A stretch of DNA of 64,000 nucleotides, taken from positions 806,001 through 870,000 of the forward strand of contig CBDDCD010000003.1 in the NCBI GenBank assembly GCA_965226025.1, in the 5' to 3' direction. Origin of the DNA: Moanibacter sp965226025 (GTDB lineage Bacteria > Verrucomicrobiota > Verrucomicrobiia > Opitutales > UBA2987). The notes under the pieces are model-generated. The model worked only from the letters and a program-made list of their open reading frames with translations. It searched no databases and was not told the origin of the DNA. Shown here piece by piece: positions 27,364 to 36,957 of the stretch. The position numbers and the translations under genes are program-made. Positions within the stretch are counted from its first letter, which is position 1. Each line of letters opens with the position of its first letter.

Positions 27364-27880
27364 GAAGTCCATGTTCTGCAGATCACGCGTGAAGGCACCG
27401 AATCGGCGCACGTTTTCCTGGCAGCGCTCTTGCGGTATGCAGACCCAATGTTCACCTGAAGCGACATCCACGAAGGCGCCATCGGGCTCAATCGCCGCTG
27501 ACACACCGATCCCGTCGAGCGCAGAGATTGACTGTGGTTCGATTTCGAAGTTATCTTTCGCATTGTTTTTCCTTTCTTCGGGTTGTTTGCCTTTTCGTTG
27601 TGTTGACAAGGCAAGCCAACTCGAGAAGGGAAAAAACTCAAACACCCATAGTTTCAGCCCGCTAAAACCAGCAGCCCCTGGATACATTGCTACGCCGTGA
27701 CTGGGTCCGGCGCTGCGCGCGCTACGCCGTGACGGGCTTCTGTCAGGATACAGCATCGGTAGGCACCAACCGTGCGAGCATTCAATGAATTGAAATGAAG
27801 CCAACTTCCGAAATGATCTGTTCGGTTCTCGGGTTGAAAGATTCCTCGTATTGGATACTATCTGCAAACGCTGGATATTC
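27364..27880. other. Debris: minus-strand coding fragment and short dispersed repeats
   Basis: On the minus strand, 27364-27570 encodes a fragment (NFEIEPQSISALDGIGVSAA, then FVDVASGEHWVCIPQERCQE) that ends at the ATGGGTGTCCC repeat; I do not recognise it and it has no full-length gene around it. At 27690-27745 two GCTACGCCGTGAC motifs occur, also found at 29167 and 29199. Confidence 0.35.
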
Positions 27881-28186
27881 ATGGTCAGTAGAGAAACAGT
27901 TGCTCGACAGATCGATGAATCGGAGCGTCGCTCGCTCCGAATCTACACGGATATCCTTGATGAAGACCCGGAGGAGGTCCCGAGGGCGGTCGAACTTTGG
28001 CTGAGTGGGTTCAAAGAGAAAAATGTCCTGGCTTATGCCATGAACGATCTGTTGACGAAATATGATATGGAAACGGAAGAGGGTGTTCAGATGTATGTTG
28101 CTACGGTCTCACTGATATCCATATTTTCACTGGATTGGCGGGAGGTTGACGGTTTCCGGAGGGGCGGACAGAGACGCGATGCTTGA
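27881..28186 (+). CDS. Small conserved-looking hypothetical protein
   Basis: From ATG 27881 the frame encodes about 101 residues: MVSRETVARQIDESERRSLR, then PEEVPRAVELWLSGFKEKNV and LAYAMNDLLTKYDMETEEGV. It is helical and acidic, with no membrane segment or known motif. The C-terminal ~12 codons run into sequence shared with 47583-47680, so the end may be artificial. The gene lies just upstream of an MntA/HepT pair; whether it belongs to that operon is unclear. Confidence 0.4.
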   Translation: MVSRETVARQIDESERRSLRIYTDILDEDPEEVPRAVELWLSGFKEKNVLAYAMNDLLTKYDMETEEGVQMYVATVSLISIFSLDWREVDGFRRGGQRRDA

Positions 28187-28307
28187 GAGAATGGAACACT
28201 TTTACGACGGGCGTGCCGAGATCCTGCCATTCTGAACCGGTTCTACCGGATTTTGAACGGATTCAGGAGGCATTGACCTTACAGGTGGCCATCATAGAAT
28301 ATTTGGC

Positions 28308-28610
28308 ATGTTTCCAGACTTTGAGAACGACCGGCGAATTGTCGAAGCGTGCAAGGATTTCGGCGTGCGGCGCTTGCATATTTTCGGATCAGCAGCTGAA
28401 CGTGACCTTGATCCGGATAGTGACGTTGATTTTCTAGTCGAATTTGAACGAGCTGGCTTCGACGGCGCATTTGATCAATTCATGGGTTTGAAGGAGCGGC
28501 TTGAGGTGATTTTTGAGAGACCAGTTGACCTTCTGACGAATAGGCATTTTCGCAATGCGCTATTCCAGGAAGAGGTCGAAAAGACCAAGAAGCTGGTCTA
28601 TGCAGCATAG
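28308..28610 (+). CDS. mntA: MntA-like antitoxin nucleotidyltransferase
   Basis: A 100-residue minimal nucleotidyltransferase. The motif GSAAERDLDPDSDVDFLVEF contains the GS and the two catalytic Asp residues (DVD). In HepT/MntA type VII systems this enzyme AMPylates the HEPN toxin and silences it. Its stop codon lies inside the beginning of the next gene (11-bp overlap), the standard arrangement. A second pair is at 47768-48404. Confidence 0.85.
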   Translation: MFPDFENDRRIVEACKDFGVRRLHIFGSAAERDLDPDSDVDFLVEFERAGFDGAFDQFMGLKERLEVIFERPVDLLTNRHFRNALFQEEVEKTKKLVYAA

Positions 28611-28932
28611 AATCCGGAAGCTGATTTTGGATATCATCCTCTCTTGTGAGGAGATAGAGCAATTTACCCGTGGGAAGGACTTCCACGCTTTTCTGGAGGA
28701 TCGACTTCTGCAATTGGCGCTTGAAAGGGAGTTTGAGATAATTGGAGAAGCGTTAGTTCGTCTGGAGCGAATCGATGCACATGCTATCGGTGAGAAGATA
28801 CCCGAGTACCGAAGAATTATAGATTTTCGGAATCTCGTCGCTCATGGATATGACGTTATCGACGACTCGTCGTTGTGGGACTTTGCTAAGAACCGAGTTC
28901 CCGAACTCATCGATAAAGCGAGGAAATACTAA
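28600..28932 (+). CDS. hepT: HepT-like HEPN ribonuclease toxin
   Basis: A 110-residue all-helical HEPN protein starting at ATG 28600. The RNase motif R-x4-H-x-Y is present as RNLVAHGY near residue 82; the final Tyr is the residue modified by MntA. EIIGEALVRLERIDAHAIGE is the typical central helix. The pair looks intact and is likely functional as a toxin-antitoxin or abortive-defence unit. Confidence 0.85.
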   Translation: MQHRIRKLILDIILSCEEIEQFTRGKDFHAFLEDRLLQLALEREFEIIGEALVRLERIDAHAIGEKIPEYRRIIDFRNLVAHGYDVIDDSSLWDFAKNRVPELIDKARKY

Positions 28933-29486
28933 CGGATTTCTGCCAGGAGATATCGGACCTGGTCCTACGGTAGCGCTCGAAGGCAAAGTAGGAGAGGGAG
29001 AAGAGGTCAGGCTTTGGTTCTAAGTCCTAACGATTTTTTCGGCGTTGTGGTTTGGAGTCCATTTCTAGGCGTCTTGTCACGCCGTAGACGAGCTCCAGGC
29101 ACACCGAAGCCGGAAGTGAGAGCACTTGGTCCGTTCGGTCTGCTTGCTCCGGCTTCCGTCTTCGCTCTGCTACGCCGTGACTGGGTTAGGCGCTTGGCGC
29201 GCTACGCCGTGACGGACTTCTCCGATCGCTGTGCTCCTGTCGAAATTGGCATGCCAGGGCGTAGTGGGAGCGCTATATGAAATCGTAAATTGGGATGCGT
29301 TTCGTGCGAACGGCACTGAAAGGCAGATATGGGCAGCAAGAGGCACCGAAAACGGTAGATGATCGGTAGATCGGGCAAGATCTTCTGAGATTCGGCTGAT
29401 TAGGGGTAGAGCCGACGGGAGGGATGACGTTCCTTCATTTTGACGAAGAGCAGTGTGTAGGGCACTAGAGCGCTGAGAGAAGTCAT
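28933..29486. other. Intergenic stretch with dispersed repeats
   Basis: No supported gene. Two GCTACGCCGTGAC motifs lie at 29167 and 29199. The segment 29285-29380 (AATTGGGATGCGTTTCGT followed by AAGAGGCACCGAAAACGG) has a diverged copy at 44994-45100. Confidence 0.5.
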
Positions 29487-29882
29487 TCAAGAAATCGAAG
29501 TCTGGGGTTCGGTCAAAGTGTCGCTTCGTTTGGTCCTTCCCGTCGGTAGGACACAGGACTCTCGTAGATGCCGTGACGATCCCAACCGCTCTGGCGGCGA
29601 CCATCCCGAGGCTGTTCGCCGAACCCTGAAATCGACCTCTCCGGCACCCCCGGTAGCCATAACCACGACGGTGCCGGGACGAACCGGGTCGTCGAAACCG
29701 ATTCTGCCGACTTCCTTGTGCCGGATCCCACCGGCGCGGACGATCTCATCGGTCGTCTCGAGCTCCCACATGGGGCGGTTGGCAGGCACGTAGCGCACCG
29801 TTAGCGCGACTCGCCAAAACTTGATTCCCGCCCATTGTGGCCGGACCTCCGGCGACATCAGACCGGTGCCGAACGTTAACAC
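29487..29882 (-). pseudogene. C-terminal fragment of an unknown enzyme
   Basis: The minus-strand frame encodes TFGTGLMSPEVRPQWAGIKF, WRVALTVRYVPANRPMWELE, TTDEIVRAGGIRHKEVGRIG and PVRPGTVVVMATGGAGEVDF. This reads like conserved beta-rich sequence from a larger protein, but there is no ATG and no upstream part: the next gene, in the opposite direction, begins within 80 bp. I do not recognise the family. The last ~25 residues look random, so both ends are probably damaged. Confidence 0.4.
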
Positions 29883-29958
29883 TTGTAAACCCGAAACAGA
29901 CTTGATCTTCTGAAGTCACCGCATGGGGTTGTTTTGTTTTTGTCTACTTGCCTCCCTC

Positions 29959-31044
29959 ATGACCACCACCCATTCTTTCGATCAAACTGCCTTTGACGCT
30001 TCCTTTGAGGCGGCTCTTTCCAAATGCCGCGAGCTCACGCGCGCGGAGGCAGAGCACTTCATGGGAAACGGCTACGTCGTCATCCGGGACGCGTTTCCGA
30101 AAGAGATCGCAGCGGCCGAGTGCCGACGGGCTTGGAGCCACCTGGCTGAAGAATACGGCGTAGATGAGCATGAGCCAAGCAGCTGGAACCGGTCGTTTAA
30201 CGGCAGGAAGGGCAGGCGCGGCTATGTGCGCACACCCGGCAGCAGTACCCAATTCCTGCTCAAGACTGAGGCCCCCCGTGCCTTCCAAACCCAGGCCGAC
30301 TTTGTCGGCGGAGCCGATCGCCTGCCGCACAACGGCGACCAGCTTGCCTTGGGTGACGGTTGCGTGGGCAACCTCGGCGTTCCCGACCAGCCGTGGCAGC
30401 CGCCAACCGCACGGATGCGCGGCTGGCACAAGGATGGCTGGCATTTTCGCCACTTCCTGAATTCGCCGGAGATGGGATTGCTTACGCTGACTATTTTCTC
30501 GGATATCCTGCCCAAGAGCGGGGGAACCTTTATTGCCACCGATTCCGTAGGGGTCGTGGCTCGTTTCCTGGCCGACCATCCAGAGGGGGTGCACGCGGAC
30601 GGAACTCAGGTTGGCTACCTCATTCCCGGTCTGGTTGAGCAATGCTCGCAGTTCGCCGAGTTAACGGGAGAGGCGGGCGACATGGTCCTTTGCCATCCCT
30701 ACATGCTCCATTGCGCCTCTCCGAACCCATCGCCACGCTCACGCTTCATTTCGAACGGCGCCTTGGTCCTGAAGGCTCCCATGCAGTTCGATCGCGCAGA
30801 GGGAGATCCCTACTCCCTGGTCGAACTTTCCGTTCTCCGGGCCTTGGGCACCAACCGTCTGCCCTTCAAGAATACCCGTCCCCTCGCAGCCATCAAACCC
30901 CGGCCTCACCGAAACGATGAGGAGGCCGAGAAGGAACAACGCCAGCTCGAGGAGGAAATGCGTGCCATGGCCCGGGCCGGGACCCTCACCCCCGAATGGG
31001 CCCCGGAATTCGGTTACATGTCCAATCGGGCGCTCGCCAGTTGA
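29959..31044 (+). CDS. Phytanoyl-CoA dioxygenase family protein
   Basis: A 361-residue Fe(II)/2-oxoglutarate-dependent oxygenase; I start it at ATG 29959 (MTTTHSFDQTAFDASF). MGNGYVVIRDAFPKEIA is the family opening. The metal triad is visible: H-x-D in RGWHKDGWHFRHF and the distal His in CHPYMLHCASPNP, followed by the 2-oxoglutarate Arg in RSRFISNGAL. An acidic coiled tail (NDEEAEKEQRQLEEEMRAM) ends the protein. In this phylum-level context these enzymes are usually expanded and of unknown substrate, so natural-product or osmolyte hydroxylation is only a guess. Confidence 0.82.
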   Translation: MTTTHSFDQTAFDASFEAALSKCRELTRAEAEHFMGNGYVVIRDAFPKEIAAAECRRAWSHLAEEYGVDEHEPSSWNRSFNGRKGRRGYVRTPGSSTQFLLKTEAPRAFQTQADFVGGADRLPHNGDQLALGDGCVGNLGVPDQPWQPPTARMRGWHKDGWHFRHFLNSPEMGLLTLTIFSDILPKSGGTFIATDSVGVVARFLADHPEGVHADGTQVGYLIPGLVEQCSQFAELTGEAGDMVLCHPYMLHCASPNPSPRSRFISNGALVLKAPMQFDRAEGDPYSLVELSVLRALGTNRLPFKNTRPLAAIKPRPHRNDEEAEKEQRQLEEEMRAMARAGTLTPEWAPEFGYMSNRALAS

Positions 31045-31090
31045 CCCGCTGTTTGAGATCTGAGGTGTATTAAAGGGGCGATGAAAAATT

Positions 31091-31395
31091 ATGGATAAGC
31101 GAATCATCACACTTGACGGTGATACTTGGAGGCTACGAACTGATTCTGGTAAGATCTCGAAATCTGTGCATCGGAAAGTGGGATCGCATCGCTATGCCGG
31201 GAACAGGGAAATTATCATGTGACGGTTTACGGCTCTGCCTTGCGGCTGCATTTCGGTCTTGGAAGGGAAATTGATGGTACTCATTGAATTCGAACCGGGG
31301 CGGATCCCGGGGTTGTTGGGAATCGCACGAATGGCACGCGAGCTGTCGGTTTTTTTGGGAGACAGAAAGGTCGATTTGGGTAGGCCCGAGGAGGA
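31091..31395 (+). pseudogene. Relic of an mntA locus
   Basis: At 31091 a short frame starts MDKRIITLDGDTWRLRTDSG, the counterpart of the small ORF at 47448. From about 31205 the DNA aligns with the mntA gene at 47768 (for example CTTGGAAG, TCGAACCGGGGCG and TTGGGAATCGCACGAATGG in the same order). A one-base insertion at GATGGTACTC (GATGTACTC in the intact gene) and several stops kill it, and there is no hepT after it. This is a dead third copy of the MntA/HepT locus. Confidence 0.6.
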
Positions 31396-31401
31396 AATGC
31401 G

Positions 31402-32553
31402 ATGCTGATCAAAGAGGTGAAGATCCATCTGCTGGAGATGGAAGGAAAGCGTCCGGTTCGCACTATGTTTGTGATTCCTGGACAGCTTCGGTCGCAATTC
31501 GACCGGCGGGCGAAACCGGGAGAAGATCCGAATCACCTGTGTTTCATCCGAGTCATCACTGACGCTGGGATCGAGGGATGGTCCACGGCGTTGTATAGTA
31601 TGGGGCCTGGAAGAGCTTTCGCTGAAACCTGGCTGGACGCCTTTCGGCATGAGTTGGTGGGGGCGGACCCGCTGGACCGGGAGTACTTCTTTCAGAAGCT
31701 CTGGTTCGCCAATCGGTTCAATTGGCTGCATCCGTGGTATATGAGCTATGCGGATGTGGCGCTGTGGGATATCGCGGGCAAAGCTGCCAGGTTACCCGTC
31801 TGCAAGCTCCTCGGGGCGTTTCGAGATCGAATGCCGACCTACGTGAGTTCGGGAAACTACCCGGATCCTGATCGATTTGTGGAGTTCGGACTTCAGGTAA
31901 AGGAAGGAGGATACAAGGGCTACAAGCTGCACAGCCGTCTGGGACCGGAGGCGGACATTCAGGTAGCGCGCAATGTGCGCAAGGCGCTCGGAGACGATTT
32001 CACGCTGATGCACGATCCAGTCCAGATCTACACTTATCCGGAAGCTGTTCGAGTGGGTCGGGTCCTTGAGGAATTGAACTACAAGTGGCTCGAAGAACCG
32101 CTGCAGGAGTGGGATATAGCGCAGTTGAAGAAGCTGTGCGATACGCTGGATATTCCGATAGCTGCGTCGGAGTGGGTATTTGGCGGTTCTCACCATGTGG
32201 CGACGTTGCTGGCGCAGGGAGCGGCGGATATCGTGCGAGGTGATGCGGTTGTGTCCGGTGGTATCACGGGGCTGATGAAGGTAGCGCACGTAGCTGAAGC
32301 GTTCGGAGTGGCGTGCGAGGTTCATGATGTGGGCCCCATGTTCTGTTTTGCCCACGCACACGCGCTGGCCGCGATGAGCAACTGCGAATTTTTCGAGTTG
32401 AACGGGGTGGATCCTAAAGCACCCACCGAACATCCGCTTGTGAAGAATCCAGTTCAGATTGAAGACGGATATCTAGTGGTGCCGCAGGGACCGGGGCTGG
32501 GCGTGGAACTTGATTGGGATGAGCTTGAAAGGCGGACGGTGGCGGTGCTTTGA
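31402..32553 (+). CDS. Enolase-superfamily (mandelate racemase/MLE-type) protein 1
   Basis: A 383-residue enzyme that abstracts a proton alpha to a carboxylate, probably a sugar-acid dehydratase. The N-terminal cap domain is followed by a barrel with YKGYKLHSRLGP (catalytic Lys position), LMHDPVQ, KWLEEPL and AASEWV (Mg ligands Asp-Glu-Glu), then GGITGLMKVAHVAEAFGVAC and EVHDVGPM (catalytic His position). Start ATG 31402 has a GAGGAGG box. A structured element (32583) and an IS follow. It resembles protein 3 (41410) more than protein 2 (38386). Confidence 0.82.
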   Translation: MLIKEVKIHLLEMEGKRPVRTMFVIPGQLRSQFDRRAKPGEDPNHLCFIRVITDAGIEGWSTALYSMGPGRAFAETWLDAFRHELVGADPLDREYFFQKLWFANRFNWLHPWYMSYADVALWDIAGKAARLPVCKLLGAFRDRMPTYVSSGNYPDPDRFVEFGLQVKEGGYKGYKLHSRLGPEADIQVARNVRKALGDDFTLMHDPVQIYTYPEAVRVGRVLEELNYKWLEEPLQEWDIAQLKKLCDTLDIPIAASEWVFGGSHHVATLLAQGAADIVRGDAVVSGGITGLMKVAHVAEAFGVACEVHDVGPMFCFAHAHALAAMSNCEFFELNGVDPKAPTEHPLVKNPVQIEDGYLVVPQGPGLGVELDWDELERRTVAVL

Positions 32554-32582
32554 ACAGTGCACGATAGGATCGACAAGCGGCT

Positions 32583-32883
32583 CTAGCCTGGAAATCTCAG
32601 AAGATTTCCAGGCTAAAAAACAAAAGGGCACAGAAGATCTTGGTTTGGAGTAAGTTGCCGTATGATTTCGAAGGCGTATTTGGCCATTCCCTGCGACAGT
32701 CTGCACTGTCTCCCATCACGTTGGTTTTCTTCGAGATAGGAAATCAGATCTCTGATCGCCTTCAAGATCTTCTGTGCCCTTTTGTTGAATAGCCCGCTTT
32801 TCGTGGCCGGCAGGGGGCAACACGACGAGAAGAACATTCCGCCGCATTACGATGCTCGAAATTTTGTGAGACAAGCGGGCTAG
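32583..32883 (+). repeat. Structured ~300-bp element, copy B
   Basis: Hairpin 1: AGCCTGGAAATCT / AGATTTCCAGGCT (32585-32614, 4-nt loop). Long stem: AACAAAAGGGCACAGAAGAT with ATCTTCTGTGCCCTTTTGTT, perfect over 24 bp (32619-32642 with 32763-32786). Terminal pair: AGCCCGCTT / AAGCGGGCT (32791-32799 with 32873-32881). Core GGCCATTCCCTGCGACAG. It follows the stop of an enolase-superfamily gene by 30 bp, and IS copy 3 has inserted at its right tip. Confidence 0.82.
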
Positions 32884-32923
32884 AGTAGAGCCCGTCCCAG
32901 TGGTGGAAACAATTGATTTTTAA

Positions 32924-33487
32924 CTTGGTAATTCCCCGTAGCTTGCTACGGGGTCGCGCACTTTATAAGCAGGGAGGGTGGAAAAAAGGAAGGACGGAAG
33001 CAGTTTAAAGCGAGGATGGCATTGTGTGTGGCAGATCCATTACCACATGGTGATGCCGGTGAAGTATCGGAAGGCGTTGATAGAGGAAAGAATACGGAGG
33101 GTTTTGAAGGAGACGACGGAAGGGATCGAGGAACGCTATGCGATCGAGATGGAGGGATTGGGATGTGATAAGGATCACGTACATCTGTTGTGCGGAGCAC
33201 ATCCCAAGATGGCGCCCGGGAGGATCGTGCAGATATATAAGAGTATAACGGCGCGGGAAGTGTTTGGGCGAGAGAGTTGGATAAAAAAGGAGCTATGGGG
33301 AGGAGAATTCTGGTCGGACGGCTACTACGTGGGAACGGTGGGGGAAAGAGGAGACTGGGCAACGGTGGAACAATACGTGCGCGAACAAGGAAAACCGAAA
33401 GAGGAACTACGGCAGTTGATGCTATGGTGAGCATGGGCGTGATCTGCTACGATTCGATACCCCGCAGCTTGCTGCGGGGAGGTTCAT
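32924..33487 (+). mobile_element. IS200/IS605-type element nested in IS copy 3
   Basis: Comparison with copies 1 and 2 places it exactly between TTTTTAA and TGAGTTA of the host IS, with no target duplication, as expected for Y1 single-strand transposition. Subterminal hairpins are CCCCGTAGC-TT-GCTACGGGG (32934-32953) and CCCCGCAGC-TT-GCTGCGGGG (33460-33479). Total length is 564 bp with only tnpA inside, and no tnpB. Confidence 0.88.
32978..33430 (+). CDS. tnpA: IS200-type Y1 transposase TnpA
   Basis: A 150-residue HUH single-strand transposase. DKDHVHLLC carries the HUH pair, GYYVGTVGERGDWATVEQYV holds the catalytic tyrosine, and WQIHYHMVMPVKYRKALIEE is the conserved N-terminal strand. The start is a GTG at 32978 directly behind AGGGAG; no ATG fits the family N-terminus. 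Full length for the family, with no frameshift. Confidence 0.9.
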   Translation: MEKRKDGSSLKRGWHCVWQIHYHMVMPVKYRKALIEERIRRVLKETTEGIEERYAIEMEGLGCDKDHVHLLCGAHPKMAPGRIVQIYKSITAREVFGRESWIKKELWGGEFWSDGYYVGTVGERGDWATVEQYVREQGKPKEELRQLMLW

Positions 33488-33591
33488 TGAGTTATGGGCA
33501 AAAAAAAGGCCGGATAGAGCTGCAAAAAGCTCGATCCGGCGAAAAAGGGCGCTTATGCTTGCGTTAGTCAAATACAAAGCACGCCCTTCTC

Positions 33592-35070
33592 ATGAAAAAT
33601 ATTGCCGTACAAAGCTTCCTGCGTCCAGCCCTAACTCCAGTCATTCGATGCAAAGACTACACCGTGTTTCTGGAAACAATGGAGCGGATTGACCGGGTTT
33701 TGATCGACTCCTCGCTGGAAAGGGAGGCGATCGTAAAAGCCTTGGAAGGATGGGATGAAGCGGGAGGGAAGGATCGGGAGCGACGCGCTCTAAGAGCGAT
33801 AAAAGCGCTACGGGTGGAGGAGGTGCGTCATTTACTCGGAGGGATATCCTTTCGTTGTCTGTCGCAGGAGTTGGGACGCAGTGAGCTTCTGGCTAATTTT
33901 TGCCGGGTGCGTGAGGTAGACGGGATCCGGAAAATATCGAAGAGCAGTCTGGAACGGGATTCGAAATTCTTCGACGAAGCGTATCTGAGACAGCTGCATG
34001 CAAGGATGACCGAGGTGGTGGGCAATGCTGAACATTGTGGTGAGGCAGGATTAGAGAAGCCGATCGATACGAGGGAATGCCTGATCGACGCCACTTGCCT
34101 GGGAGCGAACATCCACTGGCCCGTGGACTGGGTCTTGCTCAAGGATGTGGGAGCAACGCTGCTCAAGGCGATCAGTCTGATCCGGCAGGCGGGAATGAAA
34201 CAGCGCATGCCCCAGGGAGCAAAGGGATTGGCTCGGGAGATGAACAAACGGTGCCTGGAGATGACGCATGCGCGTCGGCGCCGGGAGGCGGGCAAAGCGC
34301 GTAAAGGGATCCTGCGGCGGATGAAGCTATTGCTCAAGAAGATTGAGGGCCATGCCCTTCGCCACCGTGACTTATTGGAAGCTATGTGGATGCAAAGCGA
34401 TTACACCGAGAAGAAGGCGAGCCGAATCATCGAGCGAATGGATGGTATGTTAGAGCAGATACCGCAGGTCATGAAACAGGCGCACGAACGGATCATAGGG
34501 GGGCGGCAGGTGAAGAATGAGGAGAAGATCCTGAGCGCCTACGAACCTGAGATTGACGTCATCGTGCGAGGCAAGGCAGATCGGGAGGTGGAGTTTGGCA
34601 ACACCCTTTATTTATGCGAGAGCGCAGAGGGATATCTGTTGGACTGGAAACTGTATGGGGGGCAGGCCCCGAGCGAATTGAAGCAGCTTTGGGAAAGTCT
34701 GGAGAGGCAAAAGGGCTTCGCTTTAGAGGAGAAGATCGAAGCGATCAGTGGGGATCGGGGCTATGCCTCGAAGGCGGCCAGCAAGCGGCTCCAGGCAGAG
34801 GGGATTTTTGACGCCCTTACGCCCCGCAATCCACAAGAGCTCAAGGAGCGGATGGAGGAGCCGCGCTTTGTCCGGTTGCAGCGACGACGAGGGAGCACCG
34901 AAGGCCGGATCGGAGTGCTCAAGAACCGATGGCACGGGGGCAAGATACGCAGCAAAGGCTTTGACAACCGTAACCTTAGCGTGGCCTGGTCGGTTCTGTC
35001 CCACAATCTATGGAAAATCGCGCAGAGACTTGCGCAAGAACATGAGAAAGAGGCAACGCAGGCGGCATAG
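33592..35070 (+). CDS. IS transposase (DDE), copy 3
   Basis: The 492-residue frame is intact. Private differences from copies 1 and 2 are RVEEVRHL (Val to Glu) and CLGANIHW (Glu to Gly, next to the first catalytic Asp). The second change sits beside the active site and could affect activity. Expression may be altered because the IS200 insertion separates the gene from the left end of its IS. Confidence 0.9.
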   Translation: MKNIAVQSFLRPALTPVIRCKDYTVFLETMERIDRVLIDSSLEREAIVKALEGWDEAGGKDRERRALRAIKALRVEEVRHLLGGISFRCLSQELGRSELLANFCRVREVDGIRKISKSSLERDSKFFDEAYLRQLHARMTEVVGNAEHCGEAGLEKPIDTRECLIDATCLGANIHWPVDWVLLKDVGATLLKAISLIRQAGMKQRMPQGAKGLAREMNKRCLEMTHARRRREAGKARKGILRRMKLLLKKIEGHALRHRDLLEAMWMQSDYTEKKASRIIERMDGMLEQIPQVMKQAHERIIGGRQVKNEEKILSAYEPEIDVIVRGKADREVEFGNTLYLCESAEGYLLDWKLYGGQAPSELKQLWESLERQKGFALEEKIEAISGDRGYASKAASKRLQAEGIFDALTPRNPQELKERMEEPRFVRLQRRRGSTEGRIGVLKNRWHGGKIRSKGFDNRNLSVAWSVLSHNLWKIAQRLAQEHEKEATQAA

Positions 35071-35481
35071 GGATCCAAGAATCGAGTCAGAGGCGCTTCC
35101 TTGGGAGAACTATCGACTCAAAGCGAGAGGAAGGGTGCTGGAAAGGTGCATAACGGATAAAAGGTAAGCTACCGAGGACGGAAGGCATGTCGTGGTCTAC
35201 ATAACGTGACGAAGATTGATATCGGTATCAGGCTTCCACCCAAATCCTCTCGGATTTGGGACAGCCTCTAGAGTAAGAAGCCCCTGCAAACTACCATAGC
35301 GATCGCAACCATCCTGACCGGGTTGGAGGATTTCGAGATCGAGCGTGGTTCTGCCGCGGTCGACCACGTCATGCGCACGTTTCGTACCGTCGAGTGGCTT
35401 CCCGTACTGACGGCCTCGACGATTCCATCCGGTCCGGTGCGGAGGGAGTCTTACGAGGAGCTGAAGTTCAGGAGACAGGTT

Positions 35482-36957
35482 CTAATAATCCAGCCACCAC
35501 AACTGCGACCAATAGTGGCCACCTTCATTTTTTTGCGGTGCGCCGGGTGTGCTGCGTCCGTTTCTAACATAGAGGGTCAACAGTTTGGTGAGTCCCTCAA
35601 CGGTGTCGGGATGGTCCGCCGCGATATTGTGCTGCTCGCCGATATCGGTCTGCAAATCGTAGAGTTGCAGTGGTGGCAGGCCCTCACAATCCGGACCGGG
35701 TCGTGGATCACTCCAGCCGCCGGAACCGGGACACATTTCCAGTTTCCAGCGACCCTTACGAATGGCCAGCGAACCGTCCACAGATGAATGGACAGTCGCC
35801 TCCCGCAGCGACCTGTCCAACGCCTGGCCACGCCAGACGGGTAGATCACTAACGCTGTCCTCAGCAGCAGTATCCGGCAGAGACTCGTTCAGAATATCGG
35901 CGCAGGTAGCCAACAGATCAACCAGGCAGACCGTCTCATCCGAGACCGAACCGGCTTGGATGATCGCCGGCCAACGAATCAGCAGAGGAATCCGGTGCCC
36001 GCCTTCGAAAATGTCGGTCTTGTAGCCGCGAAAGACGTAGCTCGGTTGGTGGCCCAGCGCCTGAAGTTCCTCAAAACCCGCCTTAGGTGAGCAGCCGTTG
36101 TCGCTGGTGAAGATGAGGATGGTATTCTCGACCAGACCGTTGCGGTCAAGCGCAGCCATAATCTGACCCACTACATCATCGACCTGCAGGCAGAAATCGC
36201 CGTAGGTATTGGTCCCCGATTTTCCCAGAAATTCGTCGATGGGCAAAATGGGGAGGTGCGGCGCGGTCAGGGGGAAGTAGAGGAAGAATGGCCCGCCGGC
36301 ATCCGCCCGTTCATCGATATAGCTCACGGCTCTTTGGGCCAGGTTGGGCAACACGTCGCGATGGGCGAAGCCGGGCGCAATTACCCCGGTCCGCACCTGC
36401 TCTTTGCCGGCACGGGCGGGTATGGTGCGGTTGGGCAGGGCTGTCACCCGGTCGTTTTCCACATACACATACGGTTCCACATCCAGCGAGGCGCTGAGGC
36501 CATAGAAGTAATCAAAGCCGACGCTGGTCGGGCCATCTTTAATCGGCTGGGCAAAATCGACGTTCTTGCCAGTGAGGCCTTTTTCATCCGTATCATCATT
36601 ATGTCTGGCCCAGGTCCAACCCAGATGCCACTTGCCGATGCAGGCGGTTTGGTAGCCGCGTTGCTGGAGAAACGAGGCCACGGTCAACCGTCCCGGTTCC
36701 AGCAACGGGCCGGAGTAGCCCATGGTTACCCCCTGCTTCAGAGCCGATCGCCAGTTGTAGCGTCCGGTCAACAGGCTGTAACGTGATGGCGTGCAAACCG
36801 CGGACGACGCGTGGGCATCGCGGCAGGCCATGCCGTCGGCGGCCAGGCGGTCCAGATGGGTCGTCCGAATCTTTGAGTCGGGGTTCAGGCAGCTCAAATC
36901 GCCGTAACCCATGTCATCGGCCAGGATATAAATGAAATTCGGTTTTGAACTAGCCAT
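35482..36957 (-). CDS. Sulfatase (arylsulfatase family)
   Basis: A 491-residue formylglycine-dependent sulfatase. The signature AVCTPSRYSLLTGRYNWRS has the Cys that is oxidised to formylglycine (C-x-P-S-R). Metal site residues are visible at IYILADDMGYGD (paired Asp) and LIFTSDNGCSPKAGFEELQA (Asp-Asn). KGRWKLEMCPGSGGW is the C-terminal signature. No signal peptide is seen: the protein begins MASSKPNFIYIL directly, so either it is cytoplasmic or the true start is elsewhere. Likely substrates are sulfated polysaccharides or their breakdown products. An anaerobic or FGE-type maturase is not encoded here. Confidence 0.88.
   Translation of the reverse strand: MASSKPNFIYILADDMGYGDLSCLNPDSKIRTTHLDRLAADGMACRDAHASSAVCTPSRYSLLTGRYNWRSALKQGVTMGYSGPLLEPGRLTVASFLQQRGYQTACIGKWHLGWTWARHNDDTDEKGLTGKNVDFAQPIKDGPTSVGFDYFYGLSASLDVEPYVYVENDRVTALPNRTIPARAGKEQVRTGVIAPGFAHRDVLPNLAQRAVSYIDERADAGGPFFLYFPLTAPHLPILPIDEFLGKSGTNTYGDFCLQVDDVVGQIMAALDRNGLVENTILIFTSDNGCSPKAGFEELQALGHQPSYVFRGYKTDIFEGGHRIPLLIRWPAIIQAGSVSDETVCLVDLLATCADILNESLPDTAAEDSVSDLPVWRGQALDRSLREATVHSSVDGSLAIRKGRWKLEMCPGSGGWSDPRPGPDCEGLPPLQLYDLQTDIGEQHNIAADHPDTVEGLTKLLTLYVRNGRSTPGAPQKNEGGHYWSQLWWLDY

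Larger units (their letters stand above)
32888..35268 (+). mobile_element. Insertion sequence copy 3, interrupted by an IS200-type element
   Basis: The ends match copies 1 and 2 and are flanked by the 7-bp duplication TAGAGTA (32881-32887 and 35269-35275). Removing the nested 564-bp element leaves 1,817 bp; the single extra base is in the poly-A tract before the hairpin. The insertion is upstream of the transposase gene, whose frame is intact but whose promoter region is displaced. Confidence 0.9.
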
